From assembly GCA_050944415.1 (NCBI GenBank), contig JBMNRA010000006.1, positions 1 to 64,000 of the forward strand: a stretch of DNA of 64,000 nt, in the 5' to 3' direction. The DNA comes from Ruminococcus_G sp050944415 (GTDB lineage Bacteria > Bacillota > Clostridia > Lachnospirales > Lachnospiraceae). The position numbers and the translations under genes were made by a program. Below, in pieces: positions 6,261 to 15,083 of this stretch. The notes under the pieces were generated by a model. The model was not told the origin of the DNA. It was given only the letters and a program-made list of their open reading frames with translations, and did not search any database. Each line of letters starts with the position of its first letter. Position 1 is the stretch's first letter.

Positions 6261-8636
6261 TTACAAAACTTCTTCAATATATTTTTCAAATTCTTCCATA
6301 CTCATCAGAACTTTTCGCGGTTTTGTTCCTTCTTCCGGTCCCACAACGCCGGCGTCGCTGAGCTGATCCATGATTCTGGCTGCCCGGTTGAAGCCGATTT
6401 TAAACATTCTCTGAAGCATTCCAATGGAAGCCTTATCTTTTTCAATAATAAATCTGCCTGCTCTTTCAAAATAGACATCTCTGTCACCAGCAGCTTCCTC
6501 GCTGCTTCCGGCAGCGAGATTACTGTGCTGATTGATTTTTTCTTCGATCTGCGTATCATAGGCTGACGCGTCATGGGATCTGGCAAGAAATTCCACTACG
6601 CTGCTTACCTCTTTATCTGATACAAAAGAGCCTTGCACCCGGGCAGGTTTCTGATAGCCCTGAGGATAAAAAAGCATATCACCTTTCCCCAGCAGCTTTT
6701 CTGCTCCATTCATATCAATGATAGTTCTGGAATCCACACCGGATGAAACGGAAAAAGCGATTCTGGAAGGCATATTCGCCTTGATAAGTCCCGTAATCAC
6801 ATTGACGGAAGGACGCTGTGTGGCAATAATCAGATGTATGCCTGCCGCACGGGCCAGCTGAGCCAGACGGCAGATGGCATCCTCCACTTCTCCCGGAGCC
6901 ACCATCATCAGATCCGCCAGCTCATCTACAATAATCACTATCTGCGGCAGTTTCACCGGTTTTGCATCATCATCAATTCCCTGAAGAGAATCAACTTTTG
7001 CATTATATCCTTTCAGATCCCGGACATTATACTCTGCAAATTTATTGTATCTGTCCGTCATCTCCGCCACTGCCCAGTTTAGCGCTCCGGCAGCTTTCTT
7101 CGGATCCGTAACAACGGGAATATAAAGATGAGGAATTCCGTTGTAAACGCTTAATTCAACTACCTTGGGGTCAATCATGATCAGCTTGACTTCATCCGGC
7201 CGGGCCTTATATAAAATGCTCATAATCAGCGTATTGATACAGACCGACTTTCCGGAACCGGTTGCGCCGGCAATCAATAGATGAGGCATCTTTGCAATGT
7301 CCGCCACTACAGGCTGACCGGCAATATCTTTTCCTACGGCAAAGGCCAGATTGGAGGGGAATTCCCGAAAAGCGTCTGATTCCAGCAGATCTCTTAAAAG
7401 TACTGCACTGTTGGTTTTGTTAGGTACTTCAATTCCCACGGCAGCCTTACCCGGTATAGGCGCTTCGATTCGAATATCAGCAGCCGCCAGATTCAGTTTA
7501 ATGTCATCTGCCAGATTTACTATCCTGCTTACTTTTACCCCCTGATCAGGCTGCAGCTCATATCTGGTGACGGAAGGACCGCAGCTTGCATTAGTTACCG
7601 TTACATTTACACCAAAATTTTTCAGCGTCTGCTGCAGTTTCATTGCCGTCGCTTTTACCTGCGAATTCCTTCCGCTTTCTCCGTTTCGTCCGGAACGTTT
7701 CAGCAGGGTAAGGGGCGGAAATTCATAATCAGCTTTTCCCTTTCCCGAAGGTTCCCGGTCCTGGATATCTGATTTGATTTCCGCCACACTGTTATGTATC
7801 TCCTCCTGTGAAGACCGGGGATTTTTCCGCCCTTCTTTTTTAGCAGCTTCTTTTTCTTCCGGATAATCCAACTCCACAGTTTCCGGAATCTCCGCAGCCT
7901 CCGGCTGCAGCGCCGGTGAAAATTCTTCCAAAAATTCCGGAATTTTGATTTCCTTAGCCGTACCCTGTGATTCCCGATCTTTCTTCTTTAAAACCACATC
8001 CACAGGCACCTGTTTTTCCTCAGGAGATACCCGTGAAGATTTTTTTTCTTCATAATGCTGTTTCCGGCTTTGAGAAGCATTTTTATAAGCTTTTTCTCCA
8101 CACTCCCTCAAAGAAGAGATCACCGGTTTCTGGGTCAGTATAATTACGAAAATGATCAGTCCCGCAATGACAATCACGTAGGCTCCAATCATCCCGAAAG
8201 CAAGGCTGAAAAGCCATGCCTGAAAAGCGCCCAGTATACCGCCGCCTATCTTATCTCTCGCACATATCAGAAAACTTTGTATGACCTGGCTGTCCTCGGC
8301 GGTTCCCACCGTCAGCAGATGCAGGAAGCCGCACATAAAGAAAAGACATCCCATCGCTCCGGTCATTTTCCTTCGGATCAGTTTATTATCTTTATTGGAA
8401 ATATAAAATGCCGAACCAATAAAGAGAAATGCCGGAAAGACATACGCCATCAGTCCGAAAATGCCAAAGAAAAAGGAACTTACCGCATTGCCGATAAATC
8501 CTCCCACACCGAAATTACTGATAAAAAGCAGAATAGAAACGGCCAGAACCAGAAGCATTACAATATCCTGATACAGAGCATTGCCTTTATTTCTGCCTTT
8601 TCTTCCCCGTGTTTTTCTTTTTTTGGCTGCTGCCAT
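6261..8636 (-). CDS. ftsK: DNA translocase FtsK/SpoIIIE
   Basis: A 791-residue double-stranded DNA translocase. A basic N-terminus is followed by about four or five membrane segments (residues 20-170), an acidic and low-complexity linker (to about 310), and the RecA-like motor. The motor has Walker A IAGATGSGKSVCIN and Walker B VIIVDELADLMM, and the C-terminus carries a gamma winged-helix domain (IGMLQRMFKIGFNRAARIMD) that reads oriented DNA sequences. It moves chromosomal DNA at the division or sporulation septum. Vegetative FtsK and sporulation SpoIIIE cannot be separated by sequence alone. The start has a GAGGGGAAATGG context. Confidence 0.95.
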   Translation of the reverse strand: MAAAKKRKTRGRKGRNKGNALYQDIVMLLVLAVSILLFISNFGVGGFIGNAVSSFFFGIFGLMAYVFPAFLFIGSAFYISNKDNKLIRRKMTGAMGCLFFMCGFLHLLTVGTAEDSQVIQSFLICARDKIGGGILGAFQAWLFSLAFGMIGAYVIVIAGLIIFVIILTQKPVISSLRECGEKAYKNASQSRKQHYEEKKSSRVSPEEKQVPVDVVLKKKDRESQGTAKEIKIPEFLEEFSPALQPEAAEIPETVELDYPEEKEAAKKEGRKNPRSSQEEIHNSVAEIKSDIQDREPSGKGKADYEFPPLTLLKRSGRNGESGRNSQVKATAMKLQQTLKNFGVNVTVTNASCGPSVTRYELQPDQGVKVSRIVNLADDIKLNLAAADIRIEAPIPGKAAVGIEVPNKTNSAVLLRDLLESDAFREFPSNLAFAVGKDIAGQPVVADIAKMPHLLIAGATGSGKSVCINTLIMSILYKARPDEVKLIMIDPKVVELSVYNGIPHLYIPVVTDPKKAAGALNWAVAEMTDRYNKFAEYNVRDLKGYNAKVDSLQGIDDDAKPVKLPQIVIIVDELADLMMVAPGEVEDAICRLAQLARAAGIHLIIATQRPSVNVITGLIKANMPSRIAFSVSSGVDSRTIIDMNGAEKLLGKGDMLFYPQGYQKPARVQGSFVSDKEVSSVVEFLARSHDASAYDTQIEEKINQHSNLAAGSSEEAAGDRDVYFERAGRFIIEKDKASIGMLQRMFKIGFNRAARIMDQLSDAGVVGPEEGTKPRKVLMSMEEFEKYIEEVL

Positions 8637-8695
8637 TTCCCCTCAACCTCCATTTTCAAGCCCCGTCAGTCTGCTTGCGGGGTATTAGACTCCCT

Positions 8696-9574
8696 CTAAA
8701 GCAAAAAGTTGCACACAAGTGCCACAGTTCCGATAAAAAAGCAGTAGCAGGCGAAATACTTGAACCTTTTCTTTTTTATCAGACGTATCATAATTTTGAT
8801 ACAGAAATATCCTGCCACGCCGGCTGTTATGACTCCGACAAGCCCACACAGAAAAGGCAGAATCTGAAACTGTATTTCTGTTACCTTCCTCAGCTCCCAG
8901 ACAGCCGCGCCTAAGACAGCCGGAATGGACATGATAAAAGAATATTTCACAGAAAATTTTTTGTGAAAGCCGCAGAGAAGTCCTGCCGCAATCGTAATTC
9001 CTGCCCTGGAAACACCGGGAAAAACTGCCAGTCCCTGACAGACGCCCATCAGCACCGCGTAACCGTAAGCGGTTTCCCTCGGCAGCTTCTCCCCGTCTTT
9101 TACAAAGTCTGCCACCAGCAGCGTAACGCTGGTTACATAAAAACCGATTCCTGCCGCCAGCAGTGAAGTCGATGCGAATTCTACTGCTGATTCCGCCAGA
9201 ACACCGATGACTGCTGTGGGAACTGTAGATATAATAATAAGCACAGCAAACTTTCGGTAATTATTATGTACTATTTTGCAGTACCGCTGCTCCTCCCCTG
9301 TGCGGATTTTTTTATATAGTAATTTAAGATTCTGTACGGCGTCTTTTACAATGCAGACGCATTCCCGAAACAGCCGCCTGATATCATTCCAAAATGCAAC
9401 AAAGACAGCTGCCAGGGTTCCCAGATGCAGCATTACATCAAAAAAAATTCCTGTATCTGAAGAAGAAATACCCAGCAGCTCTCTTATAACCACCAGATGA
9501 CCGGAACTGCTGATGGGCAGAAATTCTGTCACGCCCTGAATCAGCCCCAGTATAATCGATTCTAACAATGTCAT
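8696..9574 (-). CDS. uppP: Undecaprenyl-diphosphatase UppP (BacA)
   Basis: An integral membrane phosphatase that recycles undecaprenyl pyrophosphate for peptidoglycan synthesis and gives low-level bacitracin resistance. The family motif GLIQGVTEFLPISSSGHL is near residue 10, and the second conserved motif (FPGVSRAGITIAAGLL) near residue 180; several membrane helices follow the family pattern. I chose the ATG at 9574 because AAGGTGG lies eight bases upstream; the longer frame from a TTG at 9601 has no such site. Length 292 aa, typical. The gene ends in TAG. Confidence 0.94.
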   Translation of the reverse strand: MTLLESIILGLIQGVTEFLPISSSGHLVVIRELLGISSSDTGIFFDVMLHLGTLAAVFVAFWNDIRRLFRECVCIVKDAVQNLKLLYKKIRTGEEQRYCKIVHNNYRKFAVLIIISTVPTAVIGVLAESAVEFASTSLLAAGIGFYVTSVTLLVADFVKDGEKLPRETAYGYAVLMGVCQGLAVFPGVSRAGITIAAGLLCGFHKKFSVKYSFIMSIPAVLGAAVWELRKVTEIQFQILPFLCGLVGVITAGVAGYFCIKIMIRLIKKKRFKYFACYCFFIGTVALVCNFLL

Positions 9575-9636
9575 TTTTTTAACCACCTTATTATGATACA
9601 ATCGGAATTATATCATAATTTATCCGGATATACAAT

Positions 9637-10278
9637 TTACGAGTGTGTTTTTTCCCTTATTAGTTCATGAAGTTTTTTTAAAGCTCTGTCAATTCCTCCC
9701 ACTTCATCGATCAGCCCTTCCCTGACCGCTTCTTTTCCGTCCAGCATAGTGCCAACATCTTTCACCAGCATATGGGTATCCAACATCAGTTCTTCCAGCC
9801 TCTTTTGAGAGATCTGTGAATGTCTGGAAACAAATTCCGTAATTCTGTCCTGAGTTTTTTCAATATTCCGGTAAGACTGGGCTACCCCGATAAAGGTTCC
9901 GTTGGAACGCACCGGATGGATAACCATAGTGGCGCTTGGAACAATAAATGAATAATCCGCCGATACGGCCAGCGGCACACCTATGGAATGGCCGCCGCCA
10001 AGTACCAATGATACTGTTGGCTTGCTAAGAGAAGCGATCATCTCGGCAATGGCAAGTCCGGCCTCCACGTCACCGCCCACTGTATTCAGAAGAATCAGCA
10101 TACCTTCCGTCTCAGAATTGTCTTCAATCATGGCAAGGCGCGGCAATACATGTTCGTATTTGGTTGTCTTGGAGCGTTCCGGAAGAGCATCGTGGCCCTC
10201 CACTTCTCCGATAATTGTCAGCAGCTGAATTCTGGTAGGAAGCTCTGTCACATTCCCTGTTTTCGTTGTATTTTCCAT
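9637..10278 (-). CDS. tepA: ClpP-class serine protease, TepA-like
   Basis: A 213-residue ClpP/crotonase-fold protease. The nucleophile Ser is expected in GGGHSIGVPLA and the catalytic His in VIHPVRSNG; NTVGGDVEAGLAIAEMI is the oxyanion-type loop. It has no signal peptide and lacks the length of a standard ClpP N-terminus. B. subtilis TepA, a close relative, lies beside spoIIIE and is associated with protein translocation or spore proteins; here it also lies near an ftsK/spoIIIE gene with uppP between. Its ribosome site sits inside the right arm of the hairpin at 10283-10326. Confidence 0.82.
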   Translation of the reverse strand: MENTTKTGNVTELPTRIQLLTIIGEVEGHDALPERSKTTKYEHVLPRLAMIEDNSETEGMLILLNTVGGDVEAGLAIAEMIASLSKPTVSLVLGGGHSIGVPLAVSADYSFIVPSATMVIHPVRSNGTFIGVAQSYRNIEKTQDRITEFVSRHSQISQKRLEELMLDTHMLVKDVGTMLDGKEAVREGLIDEVGGIDRALKKLHELIREKTHS

Positions 10279-10282
10279 ATAA

Positions 10283-10326
10283 AAAACTCCTCTTTTTTAT
10301 AGCTATCTGCAAAAAAGGGGAGTTTT
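10283..10326 (-). terminator. yebC terminator overlapping the tepA ribosome site
   Basis: Two 16-base arms (10283-10298 and 10311-10326) pair with a single G-U wobble around a 12-base loop, and on the minus strand TTTTTTAT follows. The distal arm contains the GAGGAG that serves tepA (start at 10278). Formation of the hairpin would both stop yebC transcripts and hide the tepA ribosome site in any read-through RNA. Confidence 0.7.
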
Positions 10327-10353
10327 ATACATATGTTTCTTTATCGCCGCCGA

Positions 10354-11082
10354 TTATTCAGCCCAGTTGTGATATACATACTGCACATCATCATCATCTT
10401 CCAGCAGATCCAGGGTTCTCTGAAGATTTTTCACTGCTGTCTCGTCCGTCATTTCCACCCAGGTCTGGGGAATCATTGTTACTTCCGCAGAAACCATCGG
10501 AATGTTTTCTTTTTCCAGTGCTTCCCGTACAGCTGAAAAGTCATCCGGATCCGTGATGATCTCATAGGCGTCTTCCTCCTCTGAGAAATCCTCCGCACCC
10601 GCATCCAGAGCCATCATCATCAGATCATCACTGTCCATTTCGCACTCCTCTTTCGAGATAATGATCTGACCCTTTTTATCAAACATAAAGGACACACATC
10701 CGGGAGTTCCGATATTTCCGTTTCCCTTTGTAAATGCGCTTCTTACATTGGCTGCCGTCCTGTTTTTGTTATCTGTCAGCGCGTCAACGATAATGGCAAT
10801 ACCATTGGGACCATATCCCTCATATGTAACGTATTCATAATTGGAAGCGTCCGCGTCACCGGCTGCTTTTTTAATGCCTCTTTCTATGGTGTCATTGGGC
10901 ATGTTATTGGCTTTTGCCTTCGCGATGACATCTCTCAGTTTACTGTTATTGGCCGGGTCCGGTCCGCCCTCTTTGACAGCCACCACAATTTCACGGCCTA
11001 TAATTGTAAATATTTTTCCTTTTTTTGCGTCATTTTTCTCTTTCTTATGTTTAATATTCGCAAATTTAGAATGTCCTGACAT
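10354..11082 (-). CDS. yebC: YebC/PmpR family protein
   Basis: A 242-residue member of the YebC/PmpR family, beginning with the invariant MSGHSKFANIKHKKEKNDAKKGK. The family was long called a transcriptional regulator and is now tied to ribosome stalling relief at proline-rich sequences. The start at 11082 is supported by AGAAGGA ahead of the ATG; the longer frame from 11151 adds 23 residues absent from the family. The three-domain organisation and acidic C-terminus (LLEDDDDVQYVYHNW) are typical. Confidence 0.93.
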   Translation of the reverse strand: MSGHSKFANIKHKKEKNDAKKGKIFTIIGREIVVAVKEGGPDPANNSKLRDVIAKAKANNMPNDTIERGIKKAAGDADASNYEYVTYEGYGPNGIAIIVDALTDNKNRTAANVRSAFTKGNGNIGTPGCVSFMFDKKGQIIISKEECEMDSDDLMMMALDAGAEDFSEEEDAYEIITDPDDFSAVREALEKENIPMVSAEVTMIPQTWVEMTDETAVKNLQRTLDLLEDDDDVQYVYHNWAE

Positions 11083-11160
11083 ATTTATTTTCCTTCTTCC
11101 TGCTGTAATTTGTACCTTTAAAAATATACCATCATCCAATTCATTCGTCAATACGGCACT

Positions 11161-11517
11161 TTATGTAGGGAGTTCCAGACTGATACAAAGGGCTTTATTG
11201 ACTTGCTTTAAGATTTCTGCATCCAGATGACATACCTTGTCTTTCAGCCGCTGTTTGTCGATGGTTCGAAGCTGCTCCAGCAAAATTACGGAGTCCTTCA
11301 CGATTGCGTATGAGGACGCGTCGATTTCTATATGAGTCGGCAGTTTCGCTTTGTTCATTTTGGAAGTAATCGCCGCACAGATAACTGTCGGACTGTGCTT
11401 ATTTCCCACATCATTCTGTATAATGAGAACCGGCCGGATACCTCCCTGTTCGCTTCCTACCACCGGTCTTAAATCTGCGTAAAAAATATCTCCGCGTTTA
11501 ATAACCACACCATTCAC
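11161..11517 (-). CDS. mazF: MazF/PemK-type endoribonuclease toxin (EndoA)
   Basis: A 118-residue MazF-family sequence-specific mRNA endonuclease. The opening VIKRGDIFYADLRPVVGSEQGGIRPVLIIQND and the TVICAAITS strand match B. subtilis EndoA/NdoA closely, including the catalytic Arg and Thr positions. It follows alr by 11 bases, as in B. subtilis, where however a MazE-type antitoxin lies between them. No antitoxin frame fits between alr and mazF here or just downstream. Either the antitoxin is elsewhere or this toxin is controlled differently. Confidence 0.93.
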   Translation of the reverse strand: MNGVVIKRGDIFYADLRPVVGSEQGGIRPVLIIQNDVGNKHSPTVICAAITSKMNKAKLPTHIEIDASSYAIVKDSVILLEQLRTIDKQRLKDKVCHLDAEILKQVNKALCISLELPT

Positions 11518-11528
11518 ACTCCGATTTT

Positions 11529-12704
11529 CTATGATCTAGCCATAGTATTTCCAAAATCTTCTGATGTATTCCCCTTTCTGATAAAAATGCGCGGAACACG
11601 CTTGCCGATACAGCATGCAAATTCATAATTGAAACGTCCGGACAGATCCCCAAGCATCTCCATAGTGATTACCTCATCACCATCCCGGCCCAGCAAAGTA
11701 ACCTCATCAAATTCCTGTACGCCTTTAATATCGGTAACATCCGCCATAAACTGATCCATACATATCCGCCCGATGACAGGCGCCCGCTGTCCCCGGATCA
11801 GTACGTAGCCTTTATTGGAGAGTCCTCTTGAGTAGCCGTCTGCATAACCGACGGGTATAGTCGCAACCACTGTAGGTCTCTCTGTAATATATGTGCCTCC
11901 ATAGCTGACTGCCTCTCCTTTATCCAGCGTTTTTATAAATGAAACGCTGCTTTTCAGACTCATTACCGGTGAAAGGTGTACCGGTTCCCGGTTTACTTCA
12001 TCCGATGGATACAGTCCGTAAATACTGATGCCGGCCCGCACCAGATCCAGATTCGCCTCAGGAAACTGCATGATGCCGGCGCTGTTGCTGCAATGATGAT
12101 AAGTCACGGTGACTCCGGCTCTGCGAAGCATTTCATCAAAACGGATATAGCGATCCAGCTGTATTTTCGCCGGCTCAAGAGATTTCTCATCGGCTCTGGC
12201 AAAGTGAGTAAACATTCCTTCTAATTCCAGATGAGGGAGGCGGGCAATTTCACATATCTTTTCCACACTCTCTTCAGTGTCTGCAAATCCGATTCTGTTC
12301 ATTCCGGTATCAACAGCCAGATGAATCTTTGCATTTTTCCCAACGATTCCAGCAATATCTGACAGCTGTTTTGCCATGGAAACTTTAAAAACAGCAGGTC
12401 TTATCTCATTTTCAACGATAATCTTATAATCATCCGGAAAAGCGAATCCCAGCAGAAGAATGGGTTTCTTTATTCCTCCTTCCCGAAGATGGACCGCTTC
12501 TCCCACCGTTGCCACTGCAAATCCCCAGATATAATCAAAAGCTTCCGCCATTCTGGCAATTGGCACCGCGCCGTGTCCGTATCCGTCCGCCTTTACTACT
12601 GCTATTATTTTGGTAGTCTCCCTGATATTTTTTTTCATTTGCATGAAATTTTCTTCCACAGCATCCAGATCAATCTGGGCATATATTCGTTTAAATGATT
12701 CCAC
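11529..12704 (-). CDS. alr: Alanine racemase
   Basis: A 391-residue PLP-dependent racemase producing D-alanine for peptidoglycan. The PLP lysine is in VVKADGYGHGAVPIAR near residue 40, and the C-terminal catalytic Tyr region is in VSYGGTYITERPT; IGRICMDQFMADVT is another family signature. The start overlaps the end of the upstream nnr gene by 14 bases, so the two are co-translated. The gene ends in TAG; if amber were read as pyrrolysine only a few extra codons would be added before TGA. Confidence 0.96.
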   Translation of the reverse strand: MESFKRIYAQIDLDAVEENFMQMKKNIRETTKIIAVVKADGYGHGAVPIARMAEAFDYIWGFAVATVGEAVHLREGGIKKPILLLGFAFPDDYKIIVENEIRPAVFKVSMAKQLSDIAGIVGKNAKIHLAVDTGMNRIGFADTEESVEKICEIARLPHLELEGMFTHFARADEKSLEPAKIQLDRYIRFDEMLRRAGVTVTYHHCSNSAGIMQFPEANLDLVRAGISIYGLYPSDEVNREPVHLSPVMSLKSSVSFIKTLDKGEAVSYGGTYITERPTVVATIPVGYADGYSRGLSNKGYVLIRGQRAPVIGRICMDQFMADVTDIKGVQEFDEVTLLGRDGDEVITMEMLGDLSGRFNYEFACCIGKRVPRIFIRKGNTSEDFGNTMARS

Positions 12705-14229
12705 TGCTATCCCTTCTTTCGCAATTCTTTGTTTCTGCAGGCAGCTTTTTTAAAACCGTCGGGATCGCATCAATAATATCTTCCGCCAGCACAGAAGCTT
12801 CTCCCAGCCTGCAGGCTGCCCAATCACCGGCTTTTCCGTGAAGCCATACACCACAGCAGGCGGCATACTTTACGTCCATTCCTGCTGCCAGCAATCCGAG
12901 AATCATACCGGTCAGCACATCCCCGCTGCCGGCCGTGGCCATCCCGCTGTTTCCCGTGGTATTAATGACAAATTTGTCCTCTGTCCATGCAGTTATCGTC
13001 CGTGCATCCTTTAATACACATACGATATGATGTTTTCCGGAGAAGTCTCCCGCCGTTTTCAGACGGTCTGCGGCGATATCTTTTATTGCCATTCCGGTCA
13101 GCCGGCTCATCTCACCCATATGAGGTGTAATGATGCAGGGACATTGAATTCCATCCAGAATTTCAGGATGACTGCTGATCAGATTCAGACCATCGGCGTC
13201 AATAACCAGTGGTTTCTGGCAGTTTGCCGCAGTGAATTTCAAAATCTCAAGGGCGGTTTCCGACTGACCCAGCCCCGGTCCTATACCGATGACATCCGCC
13301 CACTGCATGGCTTTCTCCAACCCGGAAGCGTCAAAAAAGTCTTCATCATAACACTCCAGCATCACCTCAGGAAGCTGTTTCAGCAGAATATCACGGTTAG
13401 AGCGGACCGTATATATTTTCACCATGCCGGCGCCTGTCCGAAAACAGGAAAGCGCCGAAAGATAAGATGCGCCTTCCATACCGTAGGAACCGGCGATCAA
13501 CAGGACTTTGCCAAAGGTTCCCTTGTTTCCGGCAGGGTTTCTTCCGGGAATAAGATTTCGATCCGCTTCCTCCATCCTGAATATATCCGGCTTATAACTG
13601 ATCTGCTCATGTTCATAAATTCCGATATCACAGACCTTTACTTTCCCCGCGCAGGCAGCGCCGGGATACAGAAGCAGCCCGGGTTTTTCAAAAGCAAACG
13701 TAACCGTTACGTCTGCCTTTACGGCACAGCCCATCAGACTTCCCGTGTCGGCATTCACGCCGGAAGGGATGTCCACTGCCAGAACCTTCGCATCCGCCTG
13801 ATTAACATCCCGGCAGAGATTCTGATACTCTTCCGACAGATTTCTGGACAGACCGATGCCAAATACAGAATCTACAATAGTAGTATATTCAGAAAGCTCC
13901 GGGTTGTTTACAAAGGGCGTACCATAATTTTCCGCTATTTTTTGCTGCATTTTATTTTCTTCGCTGCGATGCGCGGGATTTCCCGTTATGCAGACAGAAA
14001 CTTTATATCCGGCCAGATGCAGCAGTCTCCCCACAGCAATGCCGTCCCCTCCGTTGTTGCCGCTGCCGCACAGAATCAGTACGCTGCTCAGATCAAAATC
14101 ACCTTCCGTCAGTGTTTCCGTCACAGCCAATGCCGCCCGCTCCATCAGGACACAGGAAGGGAGCCCCATGATTCCGATAGCTGCCTGATCAGAATTTTTC
14201 ATCTGAAGCGCCGTTGTTACACGTTTCAT
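12691..14229 (-). CDS. nnrD: Bifunctional NAD(P)H-hydrate epimerase / ADP-dependent NAD(P)H-hydrate dehydratase
   Basis: A 512-residue fusion repairing hydrated NADH and NADPH. The N-terminal YjeF-N epimerase (NnrE) has LCGSGNNGGDGIAVGRLL near residue 53 and VDIPSGVNADTG near residue 150. The C-terminal ribokinase-like dehydratase (NnrD) carries KVLLIAGSYGMEGASYL, GIGPGLGQSE, IITPHMGEMSRL and TTGNSGMATAGSGDVLTG. Full length for the fused enzyme. AGGAGGTAACAT precedes the ATG. It lies downstream of rex across a strong 15-bp hairpin (14253-14288). Confidence 0.95.
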   Translation of the reverse strand: MKRVTTALQMKNSDQAAIGIMGLPSCVLMERAALAVTETLTEGDFDLSSVLILCGSGNNGGDGIAVGRLLHLAGYKVSVCITGNPAHRSEENKMQQKIAENYGTPFVNNPELSEYTTIVDSVFGIGLSRNLSEEYQNLCRDVNQADAKVLAVDIPSGVNADTGSLMGCAVKADVTVTFAFEKPGLLLYPGAACAGKVKVCDIGIYEHEQISYKPDIFRMEEADRNLIPGRNPAGNKGTFGKVLLIAGSYGMEGASYLSALSCFRTGAGMVKIYTVRSNRDILLKQLPEVMLECYDEDFFDASGLEKAMQWADVIGIGPGLGQSETALEILKFTAANCQKPLVIDADGLNLISSHPEILDGIQCPCIITPHMGEMSRLTGMAIKDIAADRLKTAGDFSGKHHIVCVLKDARTITAWTEDKFVINTTGNSGMATAGSGDVLTGMILGLLAAGMDVKYAACCGVWLHGKAGDWAACRLGEASVLAEDIIDAIPTVLKKLPAETKNCERRDSSGII

Positions 14230-14252
14230 ATGTTACCTCCTGAAACAATAAT

Positions 14253-14288
14253 GTTGTACCTGGAATCCTGGCTGATTTCAGGTACAAC
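14253..14288. repeat. 15-bp hairpin between rex and nnr
   Basis: GTTGTACCTGGAATC (14253-14267) pairs with GATTTCAGGTACAAC (14274-14288) with one wobble and a six-base loop. Neither side has a clear T-run, so it is not a textbook terminator. It could be an RNA processing or stability element, or a weak rex terminator in the transcript leading into nnr. Confidence 0.6.
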
Positions 14289-14292
14289 ACCA

Positions 14293-14949
14293 TCAATGAT
14301 CTTTATATCCGTTTTCCGCATGTGTCAGATTATAAGACAGGCACATCAGGCTTTCAGACAAATGTACATTTTCCACAATAACCTCTTTGGGCAACACCAG
14401 GTTCAGATCAATATGTGCGAAATTCCAGATTGCCCGGACACCGTTATCCACCAACATATCAGCAACTTCTCTTGCACTGTCCTTTGGGATAGTCAGTGTA
14501 GCGATATCTACCTTATGTGTCTTCAGAAAATCCGGAAGCTCCGGAAGCATCTGAATCTCTATCTCCCGTACGGTATTGCCTTTCAGTTTCGGATTAATGT
14601 CGAAAATTCCTATAATCTTAAATCCTCTTTTTTCAAATTTAACGTAATTGGCCAGTGCCTGTCCCAGATGACCCGCACCGATAATAATCATGGTATGTGT
14701 TTTATTCAGTCCAAGGATTTTACCGATCTCACTGTACAAATGTCTGACATTGTAGCCGTACCCCTGCTGACCGAATCCACCAAAGTTATTCAGATCCTGG
14801 CGTATCTGAGAAGCAGTTACTTTCATCAGTTCACTCAGTTCATTTGAAGAGATGCGTTCTACCTTACTGTCAATCAATTCACCCAGGTACCGGTAATATC
14901 TGGGCAGCCTTGCTATCACCGCTTTTGAAATACCTTTATCGTCCAACAT
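14293..14949 (-). CDS. rex: Redox-sensing transcriptional repressor Rex
   Basis: A 218-residue repressor sensing the NADH/NAD+ ratio. The N-terminal winged helix (VIARLPRYYRYLGEL, then SSNELSELMKVTASQIRQDL) is followed by the Rex signature FGGFGQQGYGYNV and a Rossmann domain with IIIGAGHLGQALANY, ending in a domain-swap helix. Rex typically controls fermentative and NADH-reoxidising genes in anaerobes. It is transcribed from its own promoter (14974-15002) divergently from the ABC-F gene. Confidence 0.97.
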   Translation of the reverse strand: MLDDKGISKAVIARLPRYYRYLGELIDSKVERISSNELSELMKVTASQIRQDLNNFGGFGQQGYGYNVRHLYSEIGKILGLNKTHTMIIIGAGHLGQALANYVKFEKRGFKIIGIFDINPKLKGNTVREIEIQMLPELPDFLKTHKVDIATLTIPKDSAREVADMLVDNGVRAIWNFAHIDLNLVLPKEVIVENVHLSESLMCLSYNLTHAENGYKDH

Positions 14950-14973
14950 CTGAGCCTCCTTTTTATCATTTTT

Positions 14974-15002
14974 ATTATATCGGTCTGTTATAACTTTGTC
15001 AA
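14974..15002 (-). promoter_or_regulatory. rex promoter
   Basis: On the minus strand, TTGACA (15002-14997) and TATAAT (14979-14974) are separated by 17 bases. This is a perfect sigma-A consensus promoter 25 bases before the rex ATG. Confidence 0.85.
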
Positions 15003-15013
15003 ACAGAAGAGAG

Positions 15014-15042
15014 TTGTCATTTGAAATTTTTTTCTATATAAT
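15014..15042 (+). promoter_or_regulatory. Promoter of the ABC-F gene
   Basis: TTGTCA (15014-15019) and TATAAT (15037-15042) are 17 bases apart, 41 bases ahead of the ABC-F ATG and back to back with the rex promoter. Confidence 0.8.
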
Positions 15043-15083
15043 AAACTGTGTTAAAAATCTGTACAAAACAAGGAGTTTTACCA

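Noticed and set aside
13027..14847. 606-residue plus-strand ORF
   Set aside because: It is antisense to nnr and rex, which have clear domains and ribosome sites; the plus frame shows no family features.
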